From the NCBI GenBank assembly GCA_902546615.1, contig CACCKE010000008.1:1-34627 (forward strand): a stretch of DNA of 34,627 nucleotides, read 5' to 3'. The notes beneath the pieces were generated by a model. That model saw nothing but the letters and a program-made list of their open reading frames with translations. It had not been told where the DNA came from and ran no database searches. A program made the translations under genes and the position numbers. This DNA comes from an uncultured Pelagibacteraceae bacterium (GTDB lineage: Bacteria > Pseudomonadota > Alphaproteobacteria > Pelagibacterales > AG-422-B15). Position 1 is the first letter of the stretch; each line of letters opens with the position of its first letter. Shown here piece by piece: positions 9,746 to 17,924 of the stretch.

Positions 9746-10444
9746 ATGAAGACTTTAATTGCACTCGTAGATGACGACCGAAACATTTTGATTTCTCTTG
9801 AAGAGCTTCTGAAAAAAGAAGAATTTGAAATACATACGTATGCTGATGGTCAATCTGCTTTAAATGGCATGTTTAGATACCCTCCTGCATTGGCTGTAAT
9901 TGATATAAAGATGCCTCGTATGGATGGTTATGAACTTTTTAGAAAGATTAGAGAAAAATTAAAAATACCAGTAATTTTTCTTACATCAAAAGATCAAGAG
10001 GCAGATAAGTTGAAAGGTTTAATGCAGGGTGTTGATGGCTATGTCACAAAAGGAGGTAATTTCTCTAAAGAAATTTTAATTGAAACAATTAAAAATACTT
10101 TAAATAGAGTTAAAATTGATTCTGATAGTAAGAATGTAAATGAAATAATTTTACATGGTGATTTAAGACTGGACTGCTTAAGACATTCTTGTGAATGGAA
10201 AGAAGTTCAACTCGATGAAGATCTCACTACGACAGAATTCAAAATTATTAGAGAGTTAGTTGAAAGACCGGGCATTGTAAAATCAAGAGATCGGCTGATG
10301 GAGATAGCATACAATGATGAACTTGATGTAGACGACAGGACGATCGATAGTCATATAAAAAGGATTAGAAAAAAATTTCGTAAAATAGATCCTAGGTTCA
10401 ATGCTATTCACACATTGTATGGTTCCGGATATCAATGGAAATAA
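9746..10444 (+). CDS. chvI: OmpR-family response regulator ChvI
   Basis: This is a DNA-binding response regulator of 232 residues. The receiver (1-120) has the acidic pair D9-D10, the phospho-acceptor D53 in VIDIKMPRMDGYE, T80 in FLTSKD and K102 in GYVTKG. The winged-helix domain follows (about 140-232: TTTEFKIIRELVERPG, RTIDSHIKRIRKKF, YGSGYQWK). Identity as ChvI rests on the ALVDDDRNIL start, the IKMPRMDGYEL and FLTSKD motifs, and the neighbours pckA and chvG. ChvG-ChvI controls envelope, acid-stress and central carbon genes in other alphaproteobacteria. One oddity is that the lysine loop reads TKGGNFSKE, where relatives have TKPFS: the conserved proline is replaced and a residue is added. 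Confidence 0.93.
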   Translation: MKTLIALVDDDRNILISLEELLKKEEFEIHTYADGQSALNGMFRYPPALAVIDIKMPRMDGYELFRKIREKLKIPVIFLTSKDQEADKLKGLMQGVDGYVTKGGNFSKEILIETIKNTLNRVKIDSDSKNVNEIILHGDLRLDCLRHSCEWKEVQLDEDLTTTEFKIIRELVERPGIVKSRDRLMEIAYNDELDVDDRTIDSHIKRIRKKFRKIDPRFNAIHTLYGSGYQWK

Positions 10445-10471
10445 AATATATTTCTGTTTAAAATAAAAGAG

Positions 10472-11992
10472 TTGAACAGCTTATTAAAAAAATATTTATC
10501 TTACAATTTGCTAGGACTAGTTCTGCTAGCTATAGCAACTACAGTATTAATAGTTGTTTTGAATAACTATCAATTGAATAAAAGACTCAAGGAGATCGAT
10601 AATCAAAATTTAATAATTTATAATTTTTTAAATTCATCAAATTTTTTTAGAAATAATGAGTCTGAAAGTATATACAAAGCTATTTTATCAAAGCTTGAGA
10701 TTAAAAATTTATCTATATTAATTTTAGATAATGAAGGAAATGTGGCGATTGATACAAAAGGGTATGATGTTGCTTCAGGTAGCATTACTCCAAGCCCGCT
10801 TATTGAGATTGAGGAGCTTGGTAAAAATTCTAATGATAATGAAATTTTAAATTTGGACAAAAAAAGTGCTAGCTTTAGGGACTTTCTTAATAACAAAATC
10901 TTTATTGAAAAATATAATAATTCAAAAAAAGGAATAAAGAGTAGTTTTTACGTTCAACAAGAAAATAAAAAGTTAGAACTATTTTCAATTTTACCCGTGA
11001 GTCTAAATGACGATGTCTTTCATATAGTTGCTTACGAAGATAATACTGAAATTCAAAGGATTAATAATCAAATAAGGTTTAATGTACTTTTGGCTGGTCT
11101 AGCTATTGCATTTAGCCTCATTCTTTTTTCTTTTTTCTTAAATTTCATAATTCTTAAGCCAATAAAAAAATTAGCAAAAGCTGCTGAAAATGTAGATGCA
11201 GATGTTAAATCGAAACCATTAATTACTGTTCTTGATAGGAGAGAAGATGAAATTGGTCAACTTTCAAAAATTATTAATACCATGCTTAAAAACCTATATC
11301 AAAAAATAGATAATGCTGAAAATAATTCAGCTGATCTAATGCATGAGATAAGAAATCCACTTGCATCCATAAGAATGGCCACTGATGTAATCAATGATAA
11401 ATTAGATGATGAGCAAAAAAAATTTCTTGATTTAATCTTAAATGATATTTCAAGAATTGAGAATATTATCACTGATTATTCATCAATGATTAAAGATGAA
11501 GTTAATTTATACAAAAGTCAGTCTAATGTTTTTAATATTAGGGAACTTTTAGATGAGTTAATTCACAATTATAAAGAAAATGTTTCCAATAAATTAAATA
11601 TAAAATTTTTTGCTAATGAAAATCAAAATCTTCTGGTCAATGGCCAAAAATCTTTTCTTCATCAAGCCTTCGACAATATCATAATGAATGCCGCCTCATT
11701 CTCCCCATCAGACGGTATTATAGAGATTGTATTATCGTCAACGGAAAACTATCTAAGCGTTTCTATTTCTGACGAAGGCCCAGGAATTAAGGATCCAAAC
11801 ATAAAAAGAATTTTTGATAGATTTTATTCTTTTAGAGACAATAAAAGTGATCAAGGTCATTCAGGTTTAGGTCTGAGTATTGCTAAGCAAATTATAGATG
11901 CTCATGATGGCTATATATCTGCGGACAACGTCATAGAAGGTGGAAATATAATGGGTGCTAAGTTTATTGTTAATTTACCATTGGCAGATTAG
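10472..11992 (+). CDS. chvG: Sensor histidine kinase ChvG
   Basis: This inner-membrane sensor kinase of 506 residues is the partner of ChvI, 27 bases downstream of it. The layout is TM1 at about 11-31, a periplasmic sensor domain to about 200, TM2 at about 203-227, a HAMP linker, and a dimerisation helix with phospho-acceptor H291 in ADLMHEIRNPLASIRMA. The ATPase domain has N-box NIIMNAASFSP, G1 SDEGPGI and G2 GHSGLGLSIAKQI. There is no ATG near the 5' end; TTG 10472 is the only reasonable common start codon before TM1. The three genes that often follow chvG in relatives (hprK, an EIIA gene, ptsH) are not here; ahcY comes next. Confidence 0.9.
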   Translation: MNSLLKKYLSYNLLGLVLLAIATTVLIVVLNNYQLNKRLKEIDNQNLIIYNFLNSSNFFRNNESESIYKAILSKLEIKNLSILILDNEGNVAIDTKGYDVASGSITPSPLIEIEELGKNSNDNEILNLDKKSASFRDFLNNKIFIEKYNNSKKGIKSSFYVQQENKKLELFSILPVSLNDDVFHIVAYEDNTEIQRINNQIRFNVLLAGLAIAFSLILFSFFLNFIILKPIKKLAKAAENVDADVKSKPLITVLDRREDEIGQLSKIINTMLKNLYQKIDNAENNSADLMHEIRNPLASIRMATDVINDKLDDEQKKFLDLILNDISRIENIITDYSSMIKDEVNLYKSQSNVFNIRELLDELIHNYKENVSNKLNIKFFANENQNLLVNGQKSFLHQAFDNIIMNAASFSPSDGIIEIVLSSTENYLSVSISDEGPGIKDPNIKRIFDRFYSFRDNKSDQGHSGLGLSIAKQIIDAHDGYISADNVIEGGNIMGAKFIVNLPLAD

Positions 11993-12006
11993 ATGAAATA
12001 TTAAGA

Positions 12007-12034
12007 TTGATTAATGTTGTATATAACCTATATT
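12007..12034 (+). promoter_or_regulatory. Candidate sigma-70-type promoter of ahcY
   Basis: TTGATT (12007-12012) and TATATT (12029-12034) are separated by 16 bases in the 51-base gap between chvG and ahcY. Transcription would begin at about 12040-12042, two to four bases before the ahcY ATG, giving a practically leaderless message. No Shine-Dalgarno sequence precedes this ATG, which fits. An overlapping TATAAC at 12022-12027 is an alternative -10. Confidence 0.4.
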
Positions 12035-12043
12035 TTATGATCT

Positions 12044-13336
12044 ATGGCAAATGAGGATTATAAAGTAGCAGATATAAATCTTGCAGATTTCGGTAGAAAA
12101 GAGATTTCACTTGCTGAAACTGAAATGCCTGGATTAATGGCATTAAGAAGTGAATATAAAGGAAAAAAACCACTTCAGGGGGCAAGAATCCTCGGTTGTC
12201 TTCATATGACCATTCAAACTGCCGTATTAATTGAAACATTAGTAGAATTAGGCGCAGATGTAAGATGGTCATCATGTAATATATTTTCAACACAAGATCA
12301 TGCCGCAGCTGCAATAGCAAAAGCCGGTATTCCAGTTTATGCATGGAAAGGTGAAACGGAAGAAGAATATTGGTGGTGCGTAAGACAAACGATTGAAGGT
12401 AAAGAGGGTTGGAAACCAAATATGATTCTCGACGATGGTGGTGACCTTACAAGTTTAATGCATAAAGAATATAATGACTTATTAAAAGAAGTAAAAGGGC
12501 TCTCAGAGGAAACAACAACAGGTGTACTCGCATTAAAAAAAATGGAGAGTGAAGGTACTTTGATGGTGCCAGCTATTAATGTTAATGACTCAGTCACCAA
12601 ATCTAAATTCGATAATCTTTATGGCTGTAGAGAAAGTTTAGTTGATGGAATCAAAAGAGCAACTGATGTCATGATGTCAGGTAAAGTTGCTATAGTTGCT
12701 GGCTTTGGTGATGTTGGTAAAGGCAGTGCTGCTTCATTACGTCAAAGTGGTGCAAGAGTAATGGTAACTGAAACAGATCCAATTTGCGCATTACAAGCGG
12801 CAATGGAAGGCTATGAAGTTGTATTGATGGATGAAATGATTAAGGAAGCAGATATAGTTGTTACTGCTACTGGAAATAAAGATATTGTTACCGCAGACCA
12901 CATGAGAGATATGAAAGATAGAGCAATTTTATGCAACATTGGTCACTTCGACAACGAAATTCAAGTTGACGCACTTAGAAATTATAAATGGGACGAGATC
13001 AAGCCACAAGTACACGAAATCACATTTCCTGACGAAAAAAGAATTATTTTACTAGCTGAGGGAAGACTAGTTAATTTAGGTTGTGCTACTGGCCATCCAA
13101 GCTTTGTAATGAGCGCCTCATTTACAAATCAAGTAACAGCGCAAATCGAATTATGGAATAATTCAGAAAATTATGAAAAAAAAGTTTATGTACTGCCGAA
13201 ACATTTGGATGAAAAAGTTGCACGCCTCCATTTGGAAAAGGTAGGGGCTAAACTTACGCAATTATCAAAAGATCAAGCTGATTATATTAGTGTAACTCCA
13301 GAGGGACCCTACAAACCTGAAGCTTATCGATACTAA
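12044..13336 (+). CDS. ahcY: Adenosylhomocysteinase
   Basis: This NAD-dependent enzyme hydrolyses S-adenosylhomocysteine to adenosine and homocysteine, removing the product inhibitor of methyltransferases. The 430 residues contain the substrate region ([47 protein letters not shown]), the NAD-binding [37 protein letters not shown] and the C-terminal lysine/tyrosine segment ending YKPEAYRY. It is shorter than many proteobacterial homologues (about 465 residues), apparently lacking their internal insertion, and close to the animal enzyme in length. I see no SAH riboswitch; the upstream gap is too short. tsaE starts 27 bases downstream. Confidence 0.97.
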   Translation: MANEDYKVADINLADFGRKEISLAETEMPGLMALRSEYKGKKPLQGARILGCLHMTIQTAVLIETLVELGADVRWSSCNIFSTQDHAAAAIAKAGIPVYAWKGETEEEYWWCVRQTIEGKEGWKPNMILDDGGDLTSLMHKEYNDLLKEVKGLSEETTTGVLALKKMESEGTLMVPAINVNDSVTKSKFDNLYGCRESLVDGIKRATDVMMSGKVAIVAGFGDVGKGSAASLRQSGARVMVTETDPICALQAAMEGYEVVLMDEMIKEADIVVTATGNKDIVTADHMRDMKDRAILCNIGHFDNEIQVDALRNYKWDEIKPQVHEITFPDEKRIILLAEGRLVNLGCATGHPSFVMSASFTNQVTAQIELWNNSENYEKKVYVLPKHLDEKVARLHLEKVGAKLTQLSKDQADYISVTPEGPYKPEAYRY

Positions 13337-13363
13337 ATTTCATTTTAGTGTTAGAATTTATCT

Positions 13364-13813
13364 ATGCTCCTAAAAAATGAGAGGGATACCCAACTCTTTG
13401 CTCAAAAATTAGTAAAGTTTTCTAGAGGTAACAATATTGTAATTTGTCTTAATGGAAATTTAGGATCTGGAAAAACGACATTCAGCAGGTATTTTATTCA
13501 AGAGTACTTAAAAGACGCAAAAATAAAAGAAATACCAAGTCCAACATTCACTTTATTACAGGTATATGAACATAAAAATATTAAAATTAATCATTTTGAT
13601 TTTTATAGACTTAACTCAGCTGCAGAGTTAGTTGAATTAAATTTTATGGAGTCAACATTTGACGATGCATGCTTAATAGAATGGTCTGATAAATTCAAAG
13701 AAATTCTTCCAACAGATCGGATAGAAATTATATTTAAAATTTTAAAAAATAATACTCGTAATGTTGGTATAAAAAAATTTGGTAGGTTTAAAAATATAAA
13801 AATCGATGGATAA
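13364..13813 (+). CDS. tsaE: tRNA threonylcarbamoyladenosine biosynthesis ATPase TsaE
   Basis: TsaE is the ATPase that drives turnover of the TsaB-TsaD complex making the t6A modification of ANN-decoding tRNAs. The protein has 149 residues, the usual size. The P-loop is GNLGSGKTTF (31-40), followed by PSPTFTLLQVYE, the family hallmark HFDFYRL and LIEWSDKF. Its last eight bases overlap amgK. The tsaE-amgK-murU order is a familiar alphaproteobacterial arrangement. Confidence 0.93.
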   Translation: MLLKNERDTQLFAQKLVKFSRGNNIVICLNGNLGSGKTTFSRYFIQEYLKDAKIKEIPSPTFTLLQVYEHKNIKINHFDFYRLNSAAELVELNFMESTFDDACLIEWSDKFKEILPTDRIEIIFKILKNNTRNVGIKKFGRFKNIKIDG

Positions 13814-14786
13814 TCGTTTCAATCAGCTATTATTATATTTAGAGAATCAGAAAATCTCTACCCAAAATTTAGTTGCAATTAAAAGTGATGCATCTTTTAG
13901 AAAATATTACAGATTAGAAAATAATATCCTTATCATGGATGCAGCATCAGAAAAGGGCGAATCAGTTTCAAAATTTTCAGAAATTTCAGAGATACTTCAT
14001 TCATTTAATTTAAGTGCTCCTAAGATAATAGACGTAAATAAAAAAGAAGGTTTCATTCTACTCGAGGACTTTGGAGAAAAAATTTTTTCTAAATATATGA
14101 ATAAAGAAAATAAAAAAGATTTATACAAGAAAGCAATAGATGTTTTGATTGATATAAAAATTAAATCACATCAAAATAAATCTTCTTTAAGTAAATTAGC
14201 AATATATGACTTTGAGGAGCTGTTTAGAGAGTCAATTTTATTTATTGACTGGTTCATTGAGCAAAAACTTAGAATGCAGATTAGTAATAAAAAAAGAGAT
14301 GAATTTTACCAAATTTTACATCAAGCTTTTTTAAATATTAAATCTCAAAATGATACTCTTGTTTTAAGAGATTACCATGTTGATAATTTAATTCTGAAGG
14401 ATCATAAGGAGCCGTTAAAACAAGTTGGTTTAATAGATTTTCAAGATGCATTATTAGGTTCATCATTTTATGATCTTGCATCGCTATTGGAGGATGTACG
14501 TATGCCTTTAAATGAAAATGAAAAAGAGGAATTGCTTAAATATTATATTAATATGACGAATGAAAATTATGAGATGGTTCTCAGAGAAATCAACTTTTTT
14601 TCTCTTCAAAGAAACCTAAAAATTCTTGGAATATTTAATAGACTTTCGATTAGAGATGGAAAAGCAAGATACTTAGAGTATCTTCCTGCAACTTTTAATT
14701 TTATTAAATCAAATTTAAAATCTTCACTGTTTTTTGATATGAAGAAGTGGATTGAAGAATTACAAATAAAAGAGCTGCAAACATGA
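13806..14786 (+). CDS. amgK: Amino-sugar (MurNAc/GlcNAc) anomeric kinase AmgK
   Basis: AmgK phosphorylates MurNAc (and GlcNAc) at C1 in the fosfomycin-bypass peptidoglycan recycling route. The protein has 326 residues of the aminoglycoside-phosphotransferase/choline-kinase fold. It shows SDASFRKYYRLE near the N-terminus, the hinge ILLEDFGE, the catalytic loop LRDYHVDNLI and the metal-binding GLIDFQDALLGSSFYDLAS. It overlaps tsaE by eight bases and murU by four (ATGA), so the trio is probably translated together. The specific role rests on this pairing with murU. Confidence 0.9.
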   Translation: MDNRFNQLLLYLENQKISTQNLVAIKSDASFRKYYRLENNILIMDAASEKGESVSKFSEISEILHSFNLSAPKIIDVNKKEGFILLEDFGEKIFSKYMNKENKKDLYKKAIDVLIDIKIKSHQNKSSLSKLAIYDFEELFRESILFIDWFIEQKLRMQISNKKRDEFYQILHQAFLNIKSQNDTLVLRDYHVDNLILKDHKEPLKQVGLIDFQDALLGSSFYDLASLLEDVRMPLNENEKEELLKYYINMTNENYEMVLREINFFSLQRNLKILGIFNRLSIRDGKARYLEYLPATFNFIKSNLKSSLFFDMKKWIEELQIKELQT

Positions 14787-15475
14787 AGTCTTCAATCATT
14801 CTTGCTGCAGGGTTAGGCAAAAGGGTAAGAGAATATTCTTCAAATTTACCTAAGCCACTAATAGCGGTGAATGGAAAACCATTTATAGAATATTCAATAA
14901 ATATTATGGAAGAGTTAGGCTTTGAGGAAATATTTATAAATGTTCACTACAAATCTGATCAAATTATCTCCTATTTGACAAATCTAAATAATCCAAAAAT
15001 CAAGATATCTGATGAAACAGATTGTCTGTTAGATACTGGAGGTGGAATAAAAAAAATAATGGATGAAAATAAAATAGAACATGTCTTTATTTTAAATTGT
15101 GACAATTTATGGAAAGATGAAGACACTGTTTTCTTTAGAGAAATGATAGAGAGTTTTCCAAAAGATACAATGTCGTTACTTGCCTTAACACCAATAGATC
15201 TTATAAGTGGTTATGATGGTAAAGGTGATTTTTCATTTACGAAAGATGACCATATACAAAGATATAATGACACGACTAGTAAAGGCTACGTATTTAATGG
15301 TGCTCAGATTATTAGAAAAGAAGCATTCAAAGACTTAAAAAATAGCGTTTTTTCAATTAATCAAGTATGGGATGATTTAATCTCAAAAAATTTGATCAAA
15401 GGCTACAAATTCAATAAAAATGTTTTACATCTTGGTAATACAGCGGCTTTAAGAAAATACAACGATAAATTATGA
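14783..15475 (+). CDS. murU: N-acetylmuramate 1-phosphate uridylyltransferase MurU
   Basis: MurU converts MurNAc-1-phosphate and UTP to UDP-MurNAc, the step after AmgK in cell-wall recycling. The protein has 230 residues with the nucleotidyltransferase signature ILAAGLGKRVREYS and KPLIAVNGKPFIEYS, the metal aspartate in ILNCDNLW, and LDTGGGIKK. The start overlaps the amgK stop (ATGA) and the stop overlaps the next gene by four bases. In many relatives addB and addA follow murU; here a DsbA-like gene does. Confidence 0.9.
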   Translation: MKSSIILAAGLGKRVREYSSNLPKPLIAVNGKPFIEYSINIMEELGFEEIFINVHYKSDQIISYLTNLNNPKIKISDETDCLLDTGGGIKKIMDENKIEHVFILNCDNLWKDEDTVFFREMIESFPKDTMSLLALTPIDLISGYDGKGDFSFTKDDHIQRYNDTTSKGYVFNGAQIIRKEAFKDLKNSVFSINQVWDDLISKNLIKGYKFNKNVLHLGNTAALRKYNDKL

Positions 15476-16071
15476 TAAAAAGATTAAATATATTTATAAT
15501 CACTACACTTCTAATAATTATCTCAACTATAGCATCTGCACAAAGTGACCAAAATCTTGCAAGTTTCATACTTCGAAATCATGAAGCAAGCGCTCTCCCA
15601 ACAGTTGGAAACAGTGATGCAGAAATAACCGTTGTAGAATTTTTTGATTATAGGTGTGGTTATTGTGCAAAACAGGCAAAAGATTTTGAAAAAATATTAA
15701 ACGAGTCAGAAAATGTAAAAATTGTCTATCTTGAATGGCCAATTTTTGGTGACATTTCGGATACGGCAGCAAAGATTGCTTTGATTATTTGGGACAATTA
15801 CCCTGATATGTATTTTGATATTCATAATGGATTAATGAAACTTGGACCAAGGATGAAAAAAGATTCAATAATCACTCTACTAAATGAAAACAATTTTGAT
15901 GGTGAGATAATTTTTAATCAGGCGTTGGCTCAAACTGAAAATGCAGTGATTAATGAAAATTTCAAATTAGCTCAAAGTTTAGGATTAAGAGGAACCCCGG
16001 CATCTGTAATTAATGATTCGATTTATCCCGGGTATATTAAATACGAAGTATTAAGTAACTTAGTTAAATAG
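15472..16071 (+). CDS. DsbA-like periplasmic thiol-disulfide oxidoreductase
   Basis: This exported thioredoxin-fold protein has 199 residues. It has a signal peptide (basic MIKR, hydrophobic to about 20, likely cleaved after ASA), the active site CGYC in EFFDYRCGYCAK and the cis-proline loop RGTPAS. These are typical of the Com1/BdbD-like branch of DsbA proteins, which oxidise or isomerise disulfides. No DsbB-like partner is visible. It could serve the cysteine-rich exported DUF3604 protein encoded at 22306-24711, but that link is only an inference. The start overlaps murU by four bases. Confidence 0.88.
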   Translation: MIKRLNIFIITTLLIIISTIASAQSDQNLASFILRNHEASALPTVGNSDAEITVVEFFDYRCGYCAKQAKDFEKILNESENVKIVYLEWPIFGDISDTAAKIALIIWDNYPDMYFDIHNGLMKLGPRMKKDSIITLLNENNFDGEIIFNQALAQTENAVINENFKLAQSLGLRGTPASVINDSIYPGYIKYEVLSNLVK

Positions 16072-16133
16072 TTATTTCATAAATAAAATTTCGATACTTG
16101 AATTTCATCACGAATACAGTAACCTCTTTATTA

Positions 16134-16460
16134 ATGATTAATAAAGCAAAATTTCAAATAGGTTCTATTGTAAAGCATAAGTATTTTGACTTTAGAGGCG
16201 TAATTTTTGATGTTGATCCAGAATTTAATAATACTGAAGAATGGTATCAATCTATTCCATTGCAAGTGAGACCTAGAAAAGATCAACCTTTTTATCATCT
16301 GTTGGCCGAAGCGCCAAGTCAGCCTTCTTATGTTGCTTATGTCTCCCAACAAAATTTATTACCAGATGAAACAGATGATCCTGTCTCACATCCACTTGTG
16401 GAGGAGATGTTTACTGGAATAAAAAACGGAAAATATATTTCTAAGACAAAACACAACTAA
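16134..16460 (+). CDS. hspQ: Heat shock protein HspQ (YccV-like)
   Basis: This 108-residue protein belongs to the HspQ/YccV family, described as a small heat-shock factor that binds hemimethylated DNA in vitro and affects Lon-dependent proteolysis. Motifs are FQIGSIVKHKYFDFRGVIFDVDP near the start, RPRKDQPFYHLLAE and YVAYVSQQNLLPD, which run almost the whole length of the family domain. ATG 16134 is chosen over an in-frame TTG at 16098 because the family's conserved region starts just after this ATG and the size matches. It is followed after 10 bases by yciB. Confidence 0.92.
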   Translation: MINKAKFQIGSIVKHKYFDFRGVIFDVDPEFNNTEEWYQSIPLQVRPRKDQPFYHLLAEAPSQPSYVAYVSQQNLLPDETDDPVSHPLVEEMFTGIKNGKYISKTKHN

Positions 16461-16470
16461 AATTAATTTA

Positions 16471-17013
16471 ATGAGAAGTTCGCTAAAACAAGTATTTGAG
16501 CTCGGCCCTCTTGTAGTATTTTTTTATTTTTTTATTAAGACTGGTAAAATTGAAGAAGCAATCCTGCCACTTATGATTGCTGCAGGAGTAGCAATTGTTG
16601 GGTCATATATTATAGACCGAAAAGTTTCTCCAATGCTGTTGTTTAGCACTATTTTAATATTTATTTTTGGGGCTTTAACAATTTATTTCAATGATCCCTT
16701 TTTTATTAAATTTAAGGTTACCTTGGTTAATCTTATTTTTTCTTTTGTATTATTTGGAGGTTTATATTTTAAAAAGCCACTGTTAAAGTCTTTAATGGGT
16801 ACTGCAATAAAACTCACTGATTATGGCTGGATACAATTAAGTAAAAGATGGGCTTATTTTTTCTTATTTTTGGCAGCTGCTAACGAAATAGTTTATCGAA
16901 ATTTTTCTGATGCAGTTTGGGTAAATTTTAAATTATTTGGAATTATGGGTCTTACTTTCATATTCATTTTCTCACAAGCATTTTTTATACAAAAAAACTT
17001 GGCCGACAATTAA
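16471..17013 (+). CDS. yciB: Inner membrane septation protein YciB (IspZ family)
   Basis: This 180-residue integral membrane protein has five to six hydrophobic segments and the family landmarks ELGPLVVFFYFF, DRKVSPMLLFS, LTDYGWIQLSKRWAYFF and AANEIVYRNFSDAVWVNFK. YciB proteins contribute to cell-envelope synthesis and division in E. coli and were once named intracellular septation protein A. The gene lies 10 bases after hspQ and overlaps the convergent EamA gene by four bases. Confidence 0.93.
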   Translation: MRSSLKQVFELGPLVVFFYFFIKTGKIEEAILPLMIAAGVAIVGSYIIDRKVSPMLLFSTILIFIFGALTIYFNDPFFIKFKVTLVNLIFSFVLFGGLYFKKPLLKSLMGTAIKLTDYGWIQLSKRWAYFFLFLAAANEIVYRNFSDAVWVNFKLFGIMGLTFIFIFSQAFFIQKNLADN

Positions 17014-17885
17014 TTATTTTTCTCTTTCTCAATAAATTCATCTATAAGCCTCCACGTTACAAAGGCAAAGACTATCAGGCCACCCAGCAATTCTATCATA
17101 GGAGGTTTTTCTCCAACTCCAGCCCACGCCCAAATTGGGGCTAAGATAGGTTCTAATAGAATGTATAAAGCTGCTCGGTGCGGAGGAATATAGCGAGATC
17201 CAATTGTAATAAACATAAAACCAAGACCTACTTGAAATGCACCCATGAATAAAACAAGCAATAAGTCTCTCGTACTTATCGAATGGTCTTGAATTATTAA
17301 TAAGCCAACAATGATTACCAATATACCAGAAAGAAAAGTTGATGGCATGAAGTCAACATCTGACCGTCTATTAATTAATGTGAGCTGTAATGCAAAACAA
17401 ATTGGAACACCAAGTATAATCAAATTTCCAAGACTGTTAGCTGTTTCTAATCCCTGGGAAAACATAATTGCGATTCCAATCATTGATCCTGCTATCGCAA
17501 CAATAGTTTTAGTGCCAACAATTTTTTTTAGAAAAAAATAACTAGCTAAGGCAGCCCACAATGGCCCAGTGCTCATTAAAAAAACAGCATTTGCAACAGA
17601 GGTGTTGCTCATCCCAAAAACGAAAAAAATATTACTGAGTGCTAAAATAACAGCAAGCAATAACCCATCTTTACCAATTTTATGGAAAGCTTTGGGTGTT
17701 TCAGATTTAAATTTTATTAATATGTAAATTAAAGCTACTATGCAAAATGTAATCGATCTATATGAAGTTACTTGCATTGTAGTTGCATCATCTACAAGTC
17801 TAATAAGCAGCCCTCCAAAACTTAAAAAAAATCCAGCTGCAAGAAGACAAATTGCACCAATGATTTCATTGTTGTATTTTTTCAT
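17010..17885 (-). CDS. EamA (DMT) family transporter
   Basis: This ten-helix permease of the drug/metabolite transporter superfamily has two EamA repeats and 291 residues from ATG 17885. The frame also reaches a TTG at 17921, but the ATG (MKKYNNEIIG, immediately before helix 1) is the more natural start and leaves 39 bases before the divergent lipoprotein gene. Typical segments are FSFGGLLIRLVD-like helix 1 sequence, SNTSVANAVFLMSTGPLWAA and the last-repeat ILLEPILAPIWAWAGVGE. The C-terminus is charged (IEKEKNN). Substrate unknown; members export amino acids or other metabolites. Confidence 0.9.
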   Translation of the reverse strand: MKKYNNEIIGAICLLAAGFFLSFGGLLIRLVDDATTMQVTSYRSITFCIVALIYILIKFKSETPKAFHKIGKDGLLLAVILALSNIFFVFGMSNTSVANAVFLMSTGPLWAALASYFFLKKIVGTKTIVAIAGSMIGIAIMFSQGLETANSLGNLIILGVPICFALQLTLINRRSDVDFMPSTFLSGILVIIVGLLIIQDHSISTRDLLLVLFMGAFQVGLGFMFITIGSRYIPPHRAALYILLEPILAPIWAWAGVGEKPPMIELLGGLIVFAFVTWRLIDEFIEKEKNN

Positions 17886-17924
17886 TTTTTCGTAGAAGAT
17901 ATTTTTATACTTAATAATCAATTC

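Noticed and set aside
11993..12043. SAH or SAM riboswitch before ahcY
   Set aside because: Only 51 AT-rich bases separate chvG and ahcY, with a promoter-like sequence inside them; no room for an aptamer.
16098..16133. TTG 16098 as start of hspQ
   Set aside because: It adds 12 residues not expected in the family; ATG 16134 gives the normal length and position of the conserved region.
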